From: Prosopocoilus inquinatus
Taxonomy: Eukaryota > Arthropoda > Insecta > Coleoptera > Lucanidae
NCBI GenBank assembly: GCA_036172665.1
Contig: CM069870.1
Location: 44,288,001 to 44,352,000, forward strand
Length of the DNA: 64,000 bases
Direction: 5' to 3'
The position numbers and the translations under genes were made by a program. A model generated the notes under the pieces. It did no database searches, had not been told where the DNA came from, and saw nothing but the letters and a program-made list of their open reading frames with translations. Of this stretch, positions 24,880 to 39,153 are shown piece by piece. Position 1 is the stretch's first letter, and the number at the start of each line of letters is the position of its first letter.

Positions 24880-26290
24880 GATACAAAGTCTTTGGACGCA
24901 GCAGAAGCTGGAAATAGTTTTGAACGAAACAACACGTATTAGCGTTGTTCCTGTGATGTATCTAATCGATCCTTACTCATCTATCATGTTATTTGACGTT
25001 TGGATGGACTCTAGTAACTCTGATGTGAGATACAATGTTTTTGGACGCAGCAGGAGCTGGAAATAGTTTGAAACGAAACAACACGTATTTTCGTTGTTCC
25101 TGTGCTGTATCTAATCGATCCTTACTCATATATCATGTTATTTGGCGTTTCGATGGACTCCAGTAGCTCTGATGTGAGATACGACGTTTTCGGACGCAGC
25201 AGAAGCTGGAAATAGTTTTAAACGAAACAACACGTATTAGCGTTGTTTCTGTGATGTATCTAATCGATCCTTACTCATCTATCATGTTATTTGACGTTTC
25301 GATGGACTCCAGTAACTCTAATGTGAGATACGAAATTTTCGGACGCAGCAGAAGCTGGAAATAGTTTTAAACGAAACAACACGCATTAGCGTTGTTCCTG
25401 TGATGTATCTAATCGATCCTTACTTATCTATCATGTTATTTGACGTTTGGATGGACTCCAGTAACCCTGACGTGAGATACGAAGTTCTCGGACGCAGCAG
25501 AAGCTGGAAATAGTTTTAAACGAAACAACACGTATTAGCGTTGTTCCTGTGATGTATCTAATCGATCCTTACTCATCTATCATGTTGTTTGGCGTTTCGA
25601 TGGACTCCAGTAACTTTGATGTGAGATACGAAGTTCTCGGACGCAGCTGAAGCTAGAAATAGTTTCAAACGAAACAACACGCATTAGCGTTGTTACTGTG
25701 ATGTATCTAATCGATCCTTATTTATCTATCATGTTATTTGACGTTTGGATGGACTCCAGTAAGTCTGATGTGAGATACAAAGTTTTTGGACGCAGCAGGA
25801 GCTGGAAATAGTTTTAAACGAAACAACACGTATTAGCGTTGTTCCTGTGCTGTATCTAATCTATCCTTACTCATCTATCATGTTATTTGACGTTTCGATG
25901 GACTCCAGTAACTCTAATGTGAGATACGAAATTTTCGGACGCAGCAGAAGCTGGAAATAGTTTTAAACGAAACAACACGCATTAGCGTTGTTCCTGTGAT
26001 GTATCTAATCGATCCTTACTTATCTATCATGTTATTTGACGTTTGGATGGGCTCCAGTAACCCTGACGTGAGATACGAAGTTCTCGGGCGCAGCAGAAGC
26101 TGGATATAGTTTTAAACGAAACAACACGCATTAGCGTTGTTCCTGTGATGTATCTAATCGATCCTTACTTATCTATCATGTTATTTGACGTTTGGATGGA
26201 CTCCAGTAACATTGACGTGAGATACGAAGTTCTCGGACGCAGCAGAAGCTGGAAATAGTTTTAAACGAAACAACACGTATTAGCGTTGTT
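24880..26290 (+). repeat. 10-monomer tandem duplication, second unit
   Basis: Over 25030-26190 I could find no difference from 23540-24700 by eye, making this one of the closest duplicate pairs in the window. Differences begin at AACATTGACG (about 26209, against AACCCTGACG) and CTAATTGATCC (about 26305), where the array moves into the next block. Confidence 0.9.
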
Positions 26291-29200
26291 CCTGTGATGT
26301 ATCTAATTGATCCTTACTCATCTATCATGTTATTTGACGTTTGGATGGACTTCAGTAACTCTGATGTGAGATACAAAGTTTTTGGACGCAGCAGAAGCTG
26401 GAAATAGTTTTGAACGAAACAACACGTATTAGCGTTGTTCCTGTGATGTATCTAATCGATCCTTACTCATCTATCATGTTATTTGGCGTTTCGATGGACT
26501 CCAGTAACTTTGATGTGAGATACGAAGTTCTCGGACGCAGCTGAAGCTAGAAATAGTTTCAAACGAAACAACACGCATTAGCGTTGTTACTGTGATGTAT
26601 CTAATCGATCCTTATTTATCTATCATGTTATTTGACGTTTGGATGGACTCCAGTAAGTCTGATGTGAGATACAAAGTTTTTGGACGCAGCAGGAGCTGGA
26701 AATAGTTTTAAACGAAACAACACGTATTAGCGTTGTTCTTGTGCTGTATCTAATCGATCCTTACTCATCTATCATGTTATTTGACGTTTCGATGGACTCC
26801 AGTAACTCTAATGTGAGATACGAAATTTTCGGACGCAGCAGAAGCTGGAAATAGTTTTAAACGAAACAACACGCATTAGCGTTGTTCCTGTGATGTATCT
26901 AATCGATCCTTACTCATCTGTCATGTTATTTGACGTTTGGATGGACTCCAGTAACTTTGATGTGAAATACGAAGTTCTCGGACGCAGCTGAAGCTGGAAA
27001 TAGTTTTAAATGAAACAACACGTATTAGCGTTGTTCCTGTGATGTATCTAAACGATCCTTACTTATCTAACATGTTATTTGACGTTTGGATGGACTCCAG
27101 TAACCCTGACGTGAGATACGAAGTTCTCGGACGCAGCAGAAGCTGGAAATAGTTTTAAACGAAACAACACGCATTAGCGTTGTTCCTGTGATGTATCTAA
27201 TCGATCCTTACTTATCTATCATGTTATTTGACGTTTGGATGGAGTCCAGTAACCCTGACGTGAGATACGAAGTTCTCGGACGCAGCAGAAGCTGGAAATA
27301 GTTTTAAACGAAACAACACGTATTAGCGTTGTTCCTGTGATGTATCTAATCGATCCTTACTCATCTATCATGTTATTTGACGTTTGGATGGACTCCAGTA
27401 ACTCTGATGTGAGATACAATGTTTTTGGACGCAGCAGGAGCTGGAAATAGTTTGAAACGAAACAACACGTATTTTCGTTGTTCCTGTGCTGTATCTAATC
27501 GATCCTTACTCATATATCATGTTATTTGGCGTTTCGATGGACTCCAGTAGCTCTGATGTGAGATACGACGTTTTCGGACGCAGCAGAAGCTGGAAATAGT
27601 TTTAAACGAAACAACACGTATTAGCGTTGTTTCTGTGATGTATCTAATCGATCCTTACTCATCTATCATGTTATTTGACGTTTCGATGGACTCCAGTAAC
27701 TCTAATGTGAGATACGAAATTTTCGGACGCAGCAGAAGCTGGAAATAGTTTTAAACGAAACAACACGCATTAGCGTTGTTCCTGTGATGTATCTAATCGA
27801 TCCTTACTTATCTATCATGTTATTTGACGTTTGGATGGACTCCAGTAACCCTGACGTGAGATACGAAGTTCTCGGACGCAGCAGAAGCTGGAAATAGTTT
27901 TAAACGAAACAACACGTATTAGCGTTGTTCCTGTGATGTATCTAATCGATCCTTACTCATCTATCATGTTATTTGACGTTTGGATGGACTCCAGTAACTC
28001 TGATGTGAGATACAAAGTTTTTGGACGCAGCAGGAGCTGGAAATAGTTTGAAACGAAACAACACGTATTTTCGTAGTTCCTGTGCTGTATCTAATCGATC
28101 CTTACTCATATATCATGTTATTTGGCGTTTCGATGGACTCCAGTAGCTCTGATGTGAGATACGACGTTTTCGGACGCAGCAGAAGCTGGAAATAGTTTTA
28201 AACGAAACAACACGTATTAGCGTTGTTCCTGTGATGTATCTAATCGATCCTTACTCATCTATCATGTTATTTGGCGTATCGATGGACTCCAGTAACTTTG
28301 ATGTGAAATACGAAGTTCTCGGACGCAGCTGAAGCTGGAAATAGTTTTAAATGAAACAACACGTATTAGCGTTGTTCCTGTGCTGTATCTAATCGATCCT
28401 TACTCATATATCATGTTATTTGGCGTTTCGATGGACTCCAGTAACTTTGATGGGAGATACGAAGTTCTCGGACGCAGCTGAAGCTGGAAATAGTTTTAAG
28501 TGAAACAACACGTATTAGCGTTGTTCCTGTGATGTATCTAAACGATCCTTACTTATCTAACATGTTATTTGACGTTTGGATGGACTCCAGTAACTCTAAT
28601 GTGAGATACGAAATTTTCTGACACAGCAGAAGCTGGAAATAGTTTTAAACGAAACAACACGCATTAGCGTTGTTCCTGTGATGTATCTAATCGATCCTTA
28701 CTTATCTATCATGGTATTTGACGTTTGGATGGGCTCCAGTAACCCTGACGTGAGATACGAAGTTCTCGGACGCAGCAGAAGCTGGAAATAGTTTTAAACG
28801 AAACAACACGCATTAGCGTTGTTCCTGTGATGTATCTAATCGATCCTTACTTATCTATCATGTTATTTGACGTTTGGATGGACTCCAGTAACCCTGATGT
28901 GAGATACAAAGTTTTTGGACGCAGCAGAAGCTGGAAATAGTTTTGAACGAAACAACACGTATTAGCGTTGTTCCTGTGATGTATCTAATCGATCCTTACT
29001 CATCTATCATGTTATTTGGCGTTTCGATGGACTCCAGTAACTTTGATGTGAGATACGAAGTTCTCGGACGCAGCTGAAGCTAGAAATAGTTTCAAACGAA
29101 ACAACACGCATTAGCGTTGTTACTGTGATGTATCTAATCGATCCTTATTTATCTATCATGTTATTTGACGTTTGGATGAACTCCAGTAAGTCTGATGTGA
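26110..29200 (+). repeat. 21-monomer block Q, copy 1
   Basis: This block matches about 35050-38080 at offset 8940 (60 monomers), becoming 8880 after a 60-bp net deletion in the second copy. It also matches about 51081-54160. Landmarks are CTAATTGATCC at about 26305 and 35245 (CTAATTGGTCC near 51275), ATACAATG at 27414, 36354 and 52385, and GATGGGAG at 28449, 37389 and 53420. It contains cassette K copy 4. Confidence 0.88.
27414..28790 (+). repeat. Cassette K, copy 4
   Basis: The complete K series ends with the ATTTTCTGACACAG and GGGCTCC monomers. It carries GAAGTTCTC after GATGGGAG, as in copy 1, and a private ATCATGGTATT near 28710. Confidence 0.9.
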
Positions 29201-30599
29201 GATACGAAGTTCTCGGACGCAGCAGAAGCTGGGAATAGTTTTAAACGAAACAACACGCATTAGCGTTGTTCCTGTGATGTATCTAATCGATCCTTACTTA
29301 TCTATCATGTTATTTGACGTTTGGATGGACTCCAGTAACCCTGACGTGAGATACGAAGTTCTCGGACGCAGCAGAAGCTGGAAATAGTTTTAAACGAAAC
29401 ATCACGTATTAGCGTTGTTCCTGTTATGTATCTAATCGATCCTTACTCATCTATCATGTTATTTGAAGTTTGGATGGACTCCAGTAACTCTGATGTGAGA
29501 TACAAAGTTTTTGGACGCAGCAGAACCTGGAAATAGTTTTAAACGAAACAACACGCATTAGCGTTGTTCCTGTGATGTATCTAATCGATCCTTACTCATC
29601 TATCATGTTATTTGGCGTTTCGATGGACTCCAGTAGCTCTGATGTGAGATACGACGTTTTCTGAGGCAGCAGAAGCTGGAAATAGTTTTAAACGAAACAA
29701 CACGCATTAGCGTTGTTCCTGTGATGTATCTAATCGATCCTTACTCATCTATCATGTTATTTGGCGTTTCGATGGACTCCAGTAACTTTGATGTGAGATA
29801 CGAAGTTCTCGGACGCAGCTGAAGCTAGAAATAGTTTTAAACGAAACAACACGCATTAGCGTTGTTACTGTGATGTATCTAATCGATCCTTACTCATCTA
29901 TCATGTTATTTGACGTTTGGATGGACTTCAGTAACTCTGATGTGAGATACAAAGTTTTTGGACGCAGCAGAAGCTGGAAATAGTTTTGAACGAAACAACA
30001 CGTATTAGCGTTGTTCCTGTGATGTATCTAATCGATCCTTACTCATCTATCATGTTATTTGGCGTTTCGATGGACTCCAGTAACTTTGATGTGAGATACG
30101 AAGTTCTCGGACGCAGCTGAAGCTAGAAATAGTTTTAAACGAAACAACACGCATTAGCGTTGTTACTGTGATGTATCTAGTCGATCCTTACTCATCTATC
30201 ATGTTATTTGACGTTTGGATGGACTCCAGTAACTCTGATGTGAGATACAAAGTTTTTGGACGCAGCAGAAGCTGGAAATAGTTTTGAACGAAACAACACG
30301 TATTAGCGTTGTTCCTGTGATGTATCTAAACGATCCTTACTTAGCTACTATGTTATTTGACGTTTGGATGGACTCCAGTAACTCTAATGTGAGATACGAA
30401 ATTTTCGGACGCAGCAGAAGCTGGAAATAGTTTTAAACGAAACAACACGCATTAGCATTTTTCCTGTGATGTATCTAATCGATCCTTACTCATCTATCAT
30501 GTTATTTGGCGTTTCGATGGACTCCAGTAACCCTGACGTGAGATACGAAGTTCTCGGACGCAGCAGAAGCTGGAAATAGTTTTAAACGAAACAACACGT

Positions 30600-32983
30600 A
30601 TTAGCGTTGTTCCTGTGATGTATCTAATCGATCCTTACTCATCTATCATGTTATTTGACGTTTCGATGGACTCCAGTAACTCTAATGTGAGATACGAAAT
30701 TTTCGGACGCAGCAGAAGCTGGAAATAGTTTTAAACGAAACAACACGCATTAGCGTTGTTCCTGTGATGTATCTAATCGATCCTTACTTATCTATCATGT
30801 TATTTGACGTTTGGATGGACTCCAGTAACCCTGACGTGAGATACGAAATTCTCGGACGCAGCAGAAGCTGGAAATAATTTTAAACGAAACAACACGTATT
30901 AGCGTTGTTCCTGTTATGTATCTAATCGATCCTTACTCATCTATCATGTTATTTGACGTTTGGATGGACTCCAGTAACTCTGATGTGAGATACAAAGTTT
31001 TTGGACGCAGCAGAACCTGGAAATAATTTTAAACGAAACAACACGCATTAGCGTTGTTCCTGTGATGTATCTAATGGATCCTTACTCATCTATCATGTTA
31101 TTTGACGTTTGGATGGACTCCAGTAACTCTGATGAGAGACACAAAGATTTCGGACGCAGCAGAAGCTGGAAATAGTTTTGAACGAAACAACACGTATTAG
31201 CGTTGTTCCTGTGATGTATCTAATCGATCCTTACTCATCTATCATGTTATTTGACGTTTCGATGGACTCCAGTAACTCTAACGTGAGATACGAAATTTTC
31301 GGACGCAGCAGAAGCTGGGAATAGTTTTAAACGAAACAACACGCATTAGCGTTGTTCCTGTGATGTATCTAATCGATCCTTACTTATCTATCATGTTATT
31401 TCACGTTTGGATGGACTCCAGTAACCCTGACGTGAGATACGAAGTTCTCGGACGCAGCAGAAGCTGGAAATAGTTTTAAACGAAACAACACGTATTAGCG
31501 TTGTTCCTGTTATGTATCTAATCGATCCTTACTCATCTATCATGTTATTTGACGTTTGGATGGACTCCAGTAACTCTGATGTGAGATACAAAGTTTTTGG
31601 ACGCAGCAGAACCTGGAAATAGTTTTAAACCAAACAACACGCATTAGCGTTGTTCCTGTGTTGTATCTAATCGATCCTTACTCATCTATCATGTTATTTG
31701 GCGTTTCGATGGACTCCAGTAGCTCTGATGTGAGATACGACGTTTTCTGAGGCAGCAGAAGCTGGAAATAGTTTTAAACGAAACAACACGCATTAGCGTT
31801 GTTCCTGTGATGTATCTAATCGATCCTTACTCATCTGTCATGTTATTTGACGTTTCGATGGACTCCAGTAACTCTAATGTGAGAAACGAAATTTTCGGAA
31901 GCAGCAGAAGCTGGAAATAGTTTTAAACGAAACAACACGCATTAGCGTTGTTCCTGTGATGTATCTAACCGATCCTTACTTATCTATCATGTTATTTGAC
32001 GTTTGGATGGACTCCAGTAACCCTGACGTGAGATACGAAGTTCTGGGACGCAGCAGAACCTGGAAATAGTTTTAAACGAAACAGCGCGCATTAGCGTTGT
32101 TCCTGTGATGTATCTAATCGATCCTTACTCATCTATCATGTTATTTGGCGTTTCGATGGACTCCAGTAACTTAGATGTGAGATACGAAGTTCTCGGACGC
32201 AGCTGAAGCTAGAAATAGTTTTAAACGAAACAACACGCATTAGCGTTGTTCCTGTGATGTATCTAATCGATACTTACTCATCTATCATGTTATTTGACGT
32301 TTCGATGGACTCCAGTAACTCTAATGTGAGAAACGAAATTTTCGGACGCAGCAGAAGCTGGAAATAGTTTTAAACGAAACAACACGCATTAGCGTTGTTC
32401 CTGTGATGTATCTAATCGATCCTTACTCATCTAGCATGTTATTTGACGTTTGGATGGACTCCAGTAACTCTGATGTGAGATACAAAGTTTTTGGACGCAG
32501 CAGAAGCTGGAAATAATTTTGAACGAAACAACACCTATTAGCGTTGTTCCTGTGATGTATCTAATCGATCCTTACTCATCTATCATGTTATTTGACGTTT
32601 CGATGGACTCCAGTAACTCTAATGTGAGATACGAAATTTTCGGACGCAGCAGAAGCTGGAAATAGTTTTAAACGAAACAACACGCATTAGCGTTGTTACT
32701 GTGATGTATCTAATCGATCCTTACTTATCTATCATGTTATTTGGCGTTTCGATGGACTCCAGTAAATCTGACGTGAGATACTAAGTTCTCGGACGCAGCA
32801 GAAGCTGGAAATAGTTTTAAACGAAACAACACGTATTAGCGTTGTTCCTGTGATGTATCTAATCGATCCTTACTCATCTATCATGTTATTTGACGTTTCG
32901 ATGGACTCCAGTAACTCTGATGTGAGATACAAAGTTTTTGGACGCAGCAGAAGCTTTAAATAGTTTTGAACGAAACAACACGT
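30600..32983 (+). repeat. 16-monomer tandem duplication, first unit
   Basis: The period is 2384 bp, exactly 16 monomers. CTGTTATG lies at 30911 and 33295 and at 31507 and 33891. TATTTCACG, GGAAGCAGCAG and AACACCTATTAGCG are each present in both units. The unit is distinguished by a set of variants (CTGTTATG, GGAAATAATTT, GCAGAACCTGG) rare elsewhere. Roughly its last two to three monomers have no counterpart in the second unit. Confidence 0.87.
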
Positions 32984-34996
32984 ATTAGCGTTGTTCCTGT
33001 GATATATCTAATCGATCCTTACTCATCTATCATGTTATTTGACGTTTCGATGGACTCCAGTAACTCTAATGTGAGATACGAAATTTTCGGACGCAGCAGA
33101 AGCTGGAAATAGTTTTAAACGAAACAACACGCATTAGCGTTGTTCCTGTGATGTATCTAATCGATCCTTACTTATCTATCATGTTATTTGACGTTTGGAT
33201 GGACTCCAGTAACCCTGACGTGAGATACGAAATTCTCGGACGCAGCAGAAGCTGGAAATAGTTTTAAACGAAACAACACGTATTAGCGTTGTTCCTGTTA
33301 TGTATCTAATCGATCCTTACTCATCTATCATGTTATTTGACGTTTGGATGGACTCCAGTAACTCTGATGTGAGATACAAAGTTTTTGGACGCAGCAGAAC
33401 CTGGAAATAATTTTAAACGAAACAACACGCATTAGCGTTGTTCCTGTGATGTATCTAATCGATCCTTACTCATCTATCATGTTATTTGACTTTTGGATGG
33501 ACTCCAGTAACTCTGATGAGAGACACAAAGATTTCGGACGCAGCAGAAGCTGGAAATAGTTTTGAACGAAACAACACGTATTAGCGTTGTTCCTGTCATG
33601 TATCTAATCGATCCTTACTCATCTATCATGTTATTTGACGTTTCGATGGACTCCAGTAACTCTAATGTGAGATACGAAATTTTAGGACGCAGCAGAAACT
33701 GGGAATAGTTTTAAACGAAACAACACGCATTAGCGTTGTTCCTGTGATGTATCCAATCGATCCTTACTTATCTATCATGTTATTTCACGTTTGGATGGAC
33801 TCCAGTAACCCTGACGTGAGATACGAAGTTCTCGGACGCAGCAGAAGCTGGAAATAGTTTTAAACGAAACAACACGTATTAGCGTTGTTCCTGTTATGTA
33901 TCTAATCGATCCTTACTCATCTATCATGTTATTTGACGTTTGGAGGGACTCCAGTAACTCTGATGTGAGATACAAAGTTTTTGGACGCAGCAGAACCTGG
34001 AAATAGTTTTAAACGAAACAACACGCATTAGCGTTGTTCCTGTGATGTATCTAATCGATCCTTACTCATCTATCATGTTATTTGGCGTTTCGATGGACTC
34101 CAGTAGCTCTGATGTGAGATACGACGTTTTCTGAGGCAGCAGAAGCTGGAAATAGTTTTAAACGAAACAACACGCATTAGCGTTGTTCCTGTGATGTATC
34201 TAATCGATCCTTACTCATCTATCATGTTATTTGACGTTTCGATGGACTCCAGTAACTCTAATGTGAGAAACGAAATTTTCGGAAGCAGCAGAAGCTGGAA
34301 ATAGTTTTAAACGAAACAACACGCATTAGCGTTGTTCCTGTGATGTATCTAATCGATCCTTACTTATCTATCATGTTATTTGACGTTTGGATGAACTCCA
34401 GTAACCCTGACGAGAGATACGAAGTTCTGGGACGCAGCAGAACCTGGAAATAGTTTTAAACGAAACAACGCGCATTAGCGTTGTTCCTGTGATGTATCTA
34501 ATCGATCCTTACTCATCTATCATGTTATTTGGCGTTTCGATGGACTCCAGTAACTTAGATGTGAGATACGAAGTTCTCGGACGCAGCTGAAGCTAGAAAT
34601 AGTTTTAAACGAAACAACACGCATTAGCATTGTTCCTGTGATGTATCTAATCGATACTTACTCATCTATCATGTTATTTGACGTTTCGATGGACTCCAGT
34701 AACTCTAATGTGAGAAACGAAATTTTCGGACGCAGCAGAAGCTGGAAATAGTTTTAAACGAAACAACACGCATTATCGTTGTTCCTGTGATGTATCTAAT
34801 CGATCCTTACTCATCTAGCATGTTATTTGACGTTTGGATGGACTCCAGTAACTCTGATGTGAGATACAAAGTTTTTGGACGCAGCAGAAGCTGGAAATAA
34901 TTTTGAACGAAACAACACCTATTAGCGTTGTTCCTGTGATGTATCTAATCGATCCTTACTCATCTATCATGTTATTTGACGTTTCGATGGACTCCA
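32984..34996 (+). repeat. 16-monomer tandem duplication, second unit (partial)
   Basis: It matches 30600-32612 and ends when an AGCTCTGATG...TTTTCTGAGG monomer replaces the CTCTAATG type. It begins near the diagnostic GATATATCT at 33001, which is found at 49032 in super-repeat R copy 2. Confidence 0.85.
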
Positions 34997-36353
34997 GTAG
35001 CTCTGATGTGAGATACGACGTTTTCTGAGGCAGCAGAAGCTGGAAATAGTTTTAAACGAAACAACACGCATTAGCGTTGTTCCTGTGATGTATCTAATCG
35101 ATCCTTACTTATCTATCATGTTATTTGACGTTTGGATGGACTCCAGTAACCCTGACGTGAGATACGAAGTTCTCGGACGCAGCAGAAGCTGGAAATAGTT
35201 TTAAACGAAACAACACGTATTAGCGTTGTTCCTGTGATGTATCTAATTGATCCTTACTCATCTATCATGTTATTTGACGTTTGGATGGACTTCAGTAACT
35301 CTGATGTGAGATACAAAGTTTTTGGACGCAGCAGAAGCTGGAAATAGTTTTGAACGAAACAACACGTATTAGCGTTGTTCCTGTGATGTATCTAATCGAT
35401 CCTTACTCATCTATCATGTTATTTGGCGTTTCGATGGACTCCAGTAACTTTGATGTGAGATACGAAGTTCTCGGACGCAGCTGAAGCTAGAAATAGTTTC
35501 AAACGAAACAACACGCATTAGCGTTGTTACTGTGATGTATCTAATCGATCCTTATTTATCTATCATGTTATTTGACGTTTGGATGGACTCCAGTAAGTCT
35601 GATGTGAGATACAAAGTTTTTGGACGCAGCAGGAGCTGGAAATAGTTTTAAACGAAACAACACGTATTAGCGTTGTTCCTGTGCTGTATCTAATCGATCC
35701 TTACTCATCTATCATGTTATTTGACGTTTCGATGGACTCCAGTAACTCTAATGTGAGATACGAAATTTTCGGACGCAGCAGAAGCTGGAAATAGTTTTAA
35801 ACGAAACAACACGCATTAGCGTTGTTCCTGTGATGTATCTAATCGATCCTTACTCATCTATCATGTTATTTGACGTTTGGATGGACTCCAGTAACTTTGA
35901 TGTGAAATACGAAGTTCTCGGACGCAGCTGAAGCTGGAAATAGTTTTAAATGAAACAACACGTATTAGCGTTGTTCCTGTGATGTATCTAAACGATCCTT
36001 ACTTATCTAACATGTTATTTGACGTTTGGATGGACTCCAGTAACCCTGACGTGAGATACGAAGTTCTCGGACGCAGCAGAAGCTGGAAATAGTTTTAAAC
36101 GAAACAACACGCATTAGCGTTGTTCCTGTGATGTATCTAATCGATCCTTACTTATCTATCATGTTATTTGACGTTTGGATGGACTCCAGTAACCCTGACG
36201 TGAGATACGAAGTTCTCGGACGCAGCAGAAGCTGGAAATAGTTTTAAACGAAACAACACGTATTAGCGTTGTTCCTGTGATGTATCTAATCGATCCTTAC
36301 TCATCTATCATGTTATTTGACGTTTGGATGGACTCCAGTAACTCTGATGTGAG

Positions 36354-37670
36354 ATACAATGTTTTTGGACGCAGCAGGAGCTGGAAATAGTTTGAAACGA
36401 AACAACACGTATTTTCGTTGTTCCTGTGCTGTATCTAATCGATCCTTACTCATATATCATGTTATTTGGCGTTTCGATGGACTCCAGTAGCTCTGATGTG
36501 AGATACGACGTTTTCGGACGCAGCAGAAGCTGGAAATAGTTTTAAACGAAACAACACGTATTAGCGTTGTTTCTGTGATGTATCTAATCGATCCTTACTC
36601 ATCTATCATGTTATTTGACGTTTCGATGGACTCCAGTAACTCTAATGTGAGATACGAAATTTTCGGACGCAGCAGAAGCTGGAAATAGTTTTAAACGAAA
36701 CAACACGCATTAGCGTTGTTCCTGTGATGTATCTAATCGATCCTTACTTATCTATCATGTTATTTGACGTTTGGATGGACTCCAGTAACCCTGACGTGAG
36801 ATACGAAGTTCTCGGACGCAGCAGAAGCTGGAAATAGTTTTAAACGAAACAACACGTATTAGCGTTGTTCCTGTGATGTATCTAATCGATCCTTACTCAT
36901 CTATCATGTTATTTGACGTTTGGATGGACTCCAGTAACTCTGATGTGAGATACAAAGTTTTTGGACGCAGCAGGAGCTGGAAATAGTTTGAAACGAAACA
37001 ACACGTATTTTCGTAGTTCCTGTGCTGTATCTAATCGATCCTTACTCATATATCATGTTATTTGGCGTTTCGATGGACTCCAGTAGCTCTGATGTGAGAT
37101 ACGACGTTTTCGGACGCAGCAGAAGCTGGAAATAGTTTTAAACGAAACAACACGTATTAGCGTTGTTCCTGTGATGTATCTAATCGATCCTTACTCATCT
37201 ATCATGTTATTTGGCGTATCGATGGACTCCAGTAACTTTGATGTGAAATACGAAGTTCTCGGACGCAGCTGAAGCTGGAAATAGTTTTAAATGAAACAAC
37301 ACGTATTAGCGTTGTTCCTGTGCTGTATCTAATCGATCCTTACTCATATATCATGTTATTTGGCGTTTCGATGGACTCCAGTAACTTTGATGGGAGATAC
37401 GAAGTTCTCGGACGCAGCTGAAGCTGGAAATAGTTTTAAGTGAAACAACACGTATTAGCGTTGTAACCAGTAACTCTAATGTGAGATACGAAATTTTCTG
37501 ACACAGCAGAAGCTGGAAATAGTTTTAAACGAAACAACACGCATTAGCGTTGTTCCTGTGATGTATCTAATCGATCCTTACTTATCTATCATGTTATTTG
37601 ACGTTTGGATGGGCTCCAGTAACCCTGACGTGAGATACGAAGTTCTCGGACGCAGCAGAAGCTGGAAATA
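36354..37670 (+). repeat. Cassette K, copy 5 (with internal deletion)
   Basis: The K series is complete in order, except that the monomer after GATGGGAG (37389) is shortened to 89 bp. It otherwise matches copies 4 and 6 closely. Confidence 0.9.
37426..37514 (+). repeat. 89-bp truncated monomer
   Basis: The sequence passes from GCGTTGT (ending 37465) through AA to CCAGTAACTC (from 37468). The sister monomers at about 28.5 and 53.5 kb have 62 bases between these points, so 62 bases are lost and 2 are gained. This is the only large indel seen in the window and the only monomer lacking the ATCGAT-to-ACTC half. Confidence 0.93.
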
Positions 37671-39153
37671 GTTTTAAACGAAACAACACGCATTAGCGTT
37701 GTTCCTGTGATGTATCTAATCGATCCTTACTTATCTATCATGTTATTTGACGTTTGGATGGACTCCAGTAACCCTGATGTGAGATACAAAGTTTTTGGAC
37801 GCAGCAGAAGCTGGAAATAGTTTTGAACGAAACAACACGTATTAGCGTTGTTCCTGTGATGTATCTAATCGATCCTTACTCATCTATCATGTTATTTGGC
37901 GTTTCGATGGACTCCAGTAACTTTGATGTGAGATACGAAGTTCTCGGACGCAGCTGAAGCTAGAAATAGTTTCAAACGAAACAACACGCATTAGCGTTGT
38001 TACTGTGATGTATCTAATCGATCCTTATTTATCTATCATGTTATTTGACGTTTGGATGGACTCCAGTAAGTCTGATGTGAGATACAAAATTTTTGGACGC
38101 AGCAGGAGCTGGAAATAGTTTTAAACGAAACAACACGTATTAGCGTTGTTCCTGTGATGTATCTAATCGATCCTTACTCATCTATCATGTTATTTGACGT
38201 TTCGATGGACTCCAGTAACTCTAATGTGAGATACGAAATTTTTGGACGCAGCAGGAGCTGGAAATAGTTTTAAACGAAACAACACGTATTAGCGTTGTTC
38301 CTGTGCTGTATCTAATCGATCCTTACTCATCTATCATGATATTTGACGTTTCGATGGACTCCAGTAACTCTAATGTGAGATACGAAATTTTCGGACGCAG
38401 CAGAAGCTGGAAATAGTTTTAAACGAAACAACACGCATTAGCGTTGTTCCTGTGATGTATCTAATCGATCCTTACACATCTATTATGTTATTTGACGTTT
38501 GGATGGACTCCAGTAACTTTGATGTGAAATACGAAGTTCTCGGACGCAGCTGAAGCTGGAAATAGTTTTAAATGAAACAACACGTATTAGCGTTGTTCCT
38601 GTGATGTATCTAAACGATCCTTACTTATCTAACATGTTATTTGACGTTTGGATGGACTCCAGTAACCCTGACGTGAGATACGAAGTTCTCGGACGCAGCA
38701 GAAGCTGGAAATAGTTTTAAACGAAACAACACGCATTAGCGTTGTTCCTGTGATGTATCTAATCGATCCTTACTTATCTATCATGTTATTTGACGTTTGG
38801 ATGGACTCCAGTAACCCTGACGTGAGATACGAAGTTCTCGGACGCAGCAGAAGCTGGAAATAGTTTTAAACGAAACAACACGTATTAGCGTTGTTCCTGT
38901 GATGTATCTAATCGATCCTTACTCATCTATCATGATATTTGACGTTTGGATGGACTCCAGTAACTCTGATGTGAGATACAAAGTCTTTGGACGCAGCAGA
39001 AGCTGGAAATAGTTTTAAACGAAACAACACGCATTGGCGTTGTTCCTGTGATGTATCTAATCGATCCTTACTCATCTATCATGTTATTTGACGTTTGGAT
39101 GGACTCCAGTAACTTTGATGTGAGATACAAAGTTTTTGGACGCAGCAGAAGCT

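Larger units (their letters stand above)
35050..38080 (+). repeat. 21-monomer block Q, copy 2
   Basis: It is a repeat of 26110-29200 that also lies inside super-repeat R copy 1. It includes cassette K copy 5 and the truncated 89-bp monomer. The right end is marked by GATACAAAATTTTTGG near 38090, where copy 1 has GATACGAAGTTCTCGG. Confidence 0.88.

Noticed and set aside
26110..38080. A simple 60-monomer (8940-bp) higher-order repeat
   Set aside because: The 8940-bp spacing is exact for block Q (26.1-29.2 with 35.05-38.1 kb), but the sequence between, about 29.2-35.0 kb, is not repeated at that offset. It is a displaced block and not a full tandem period.
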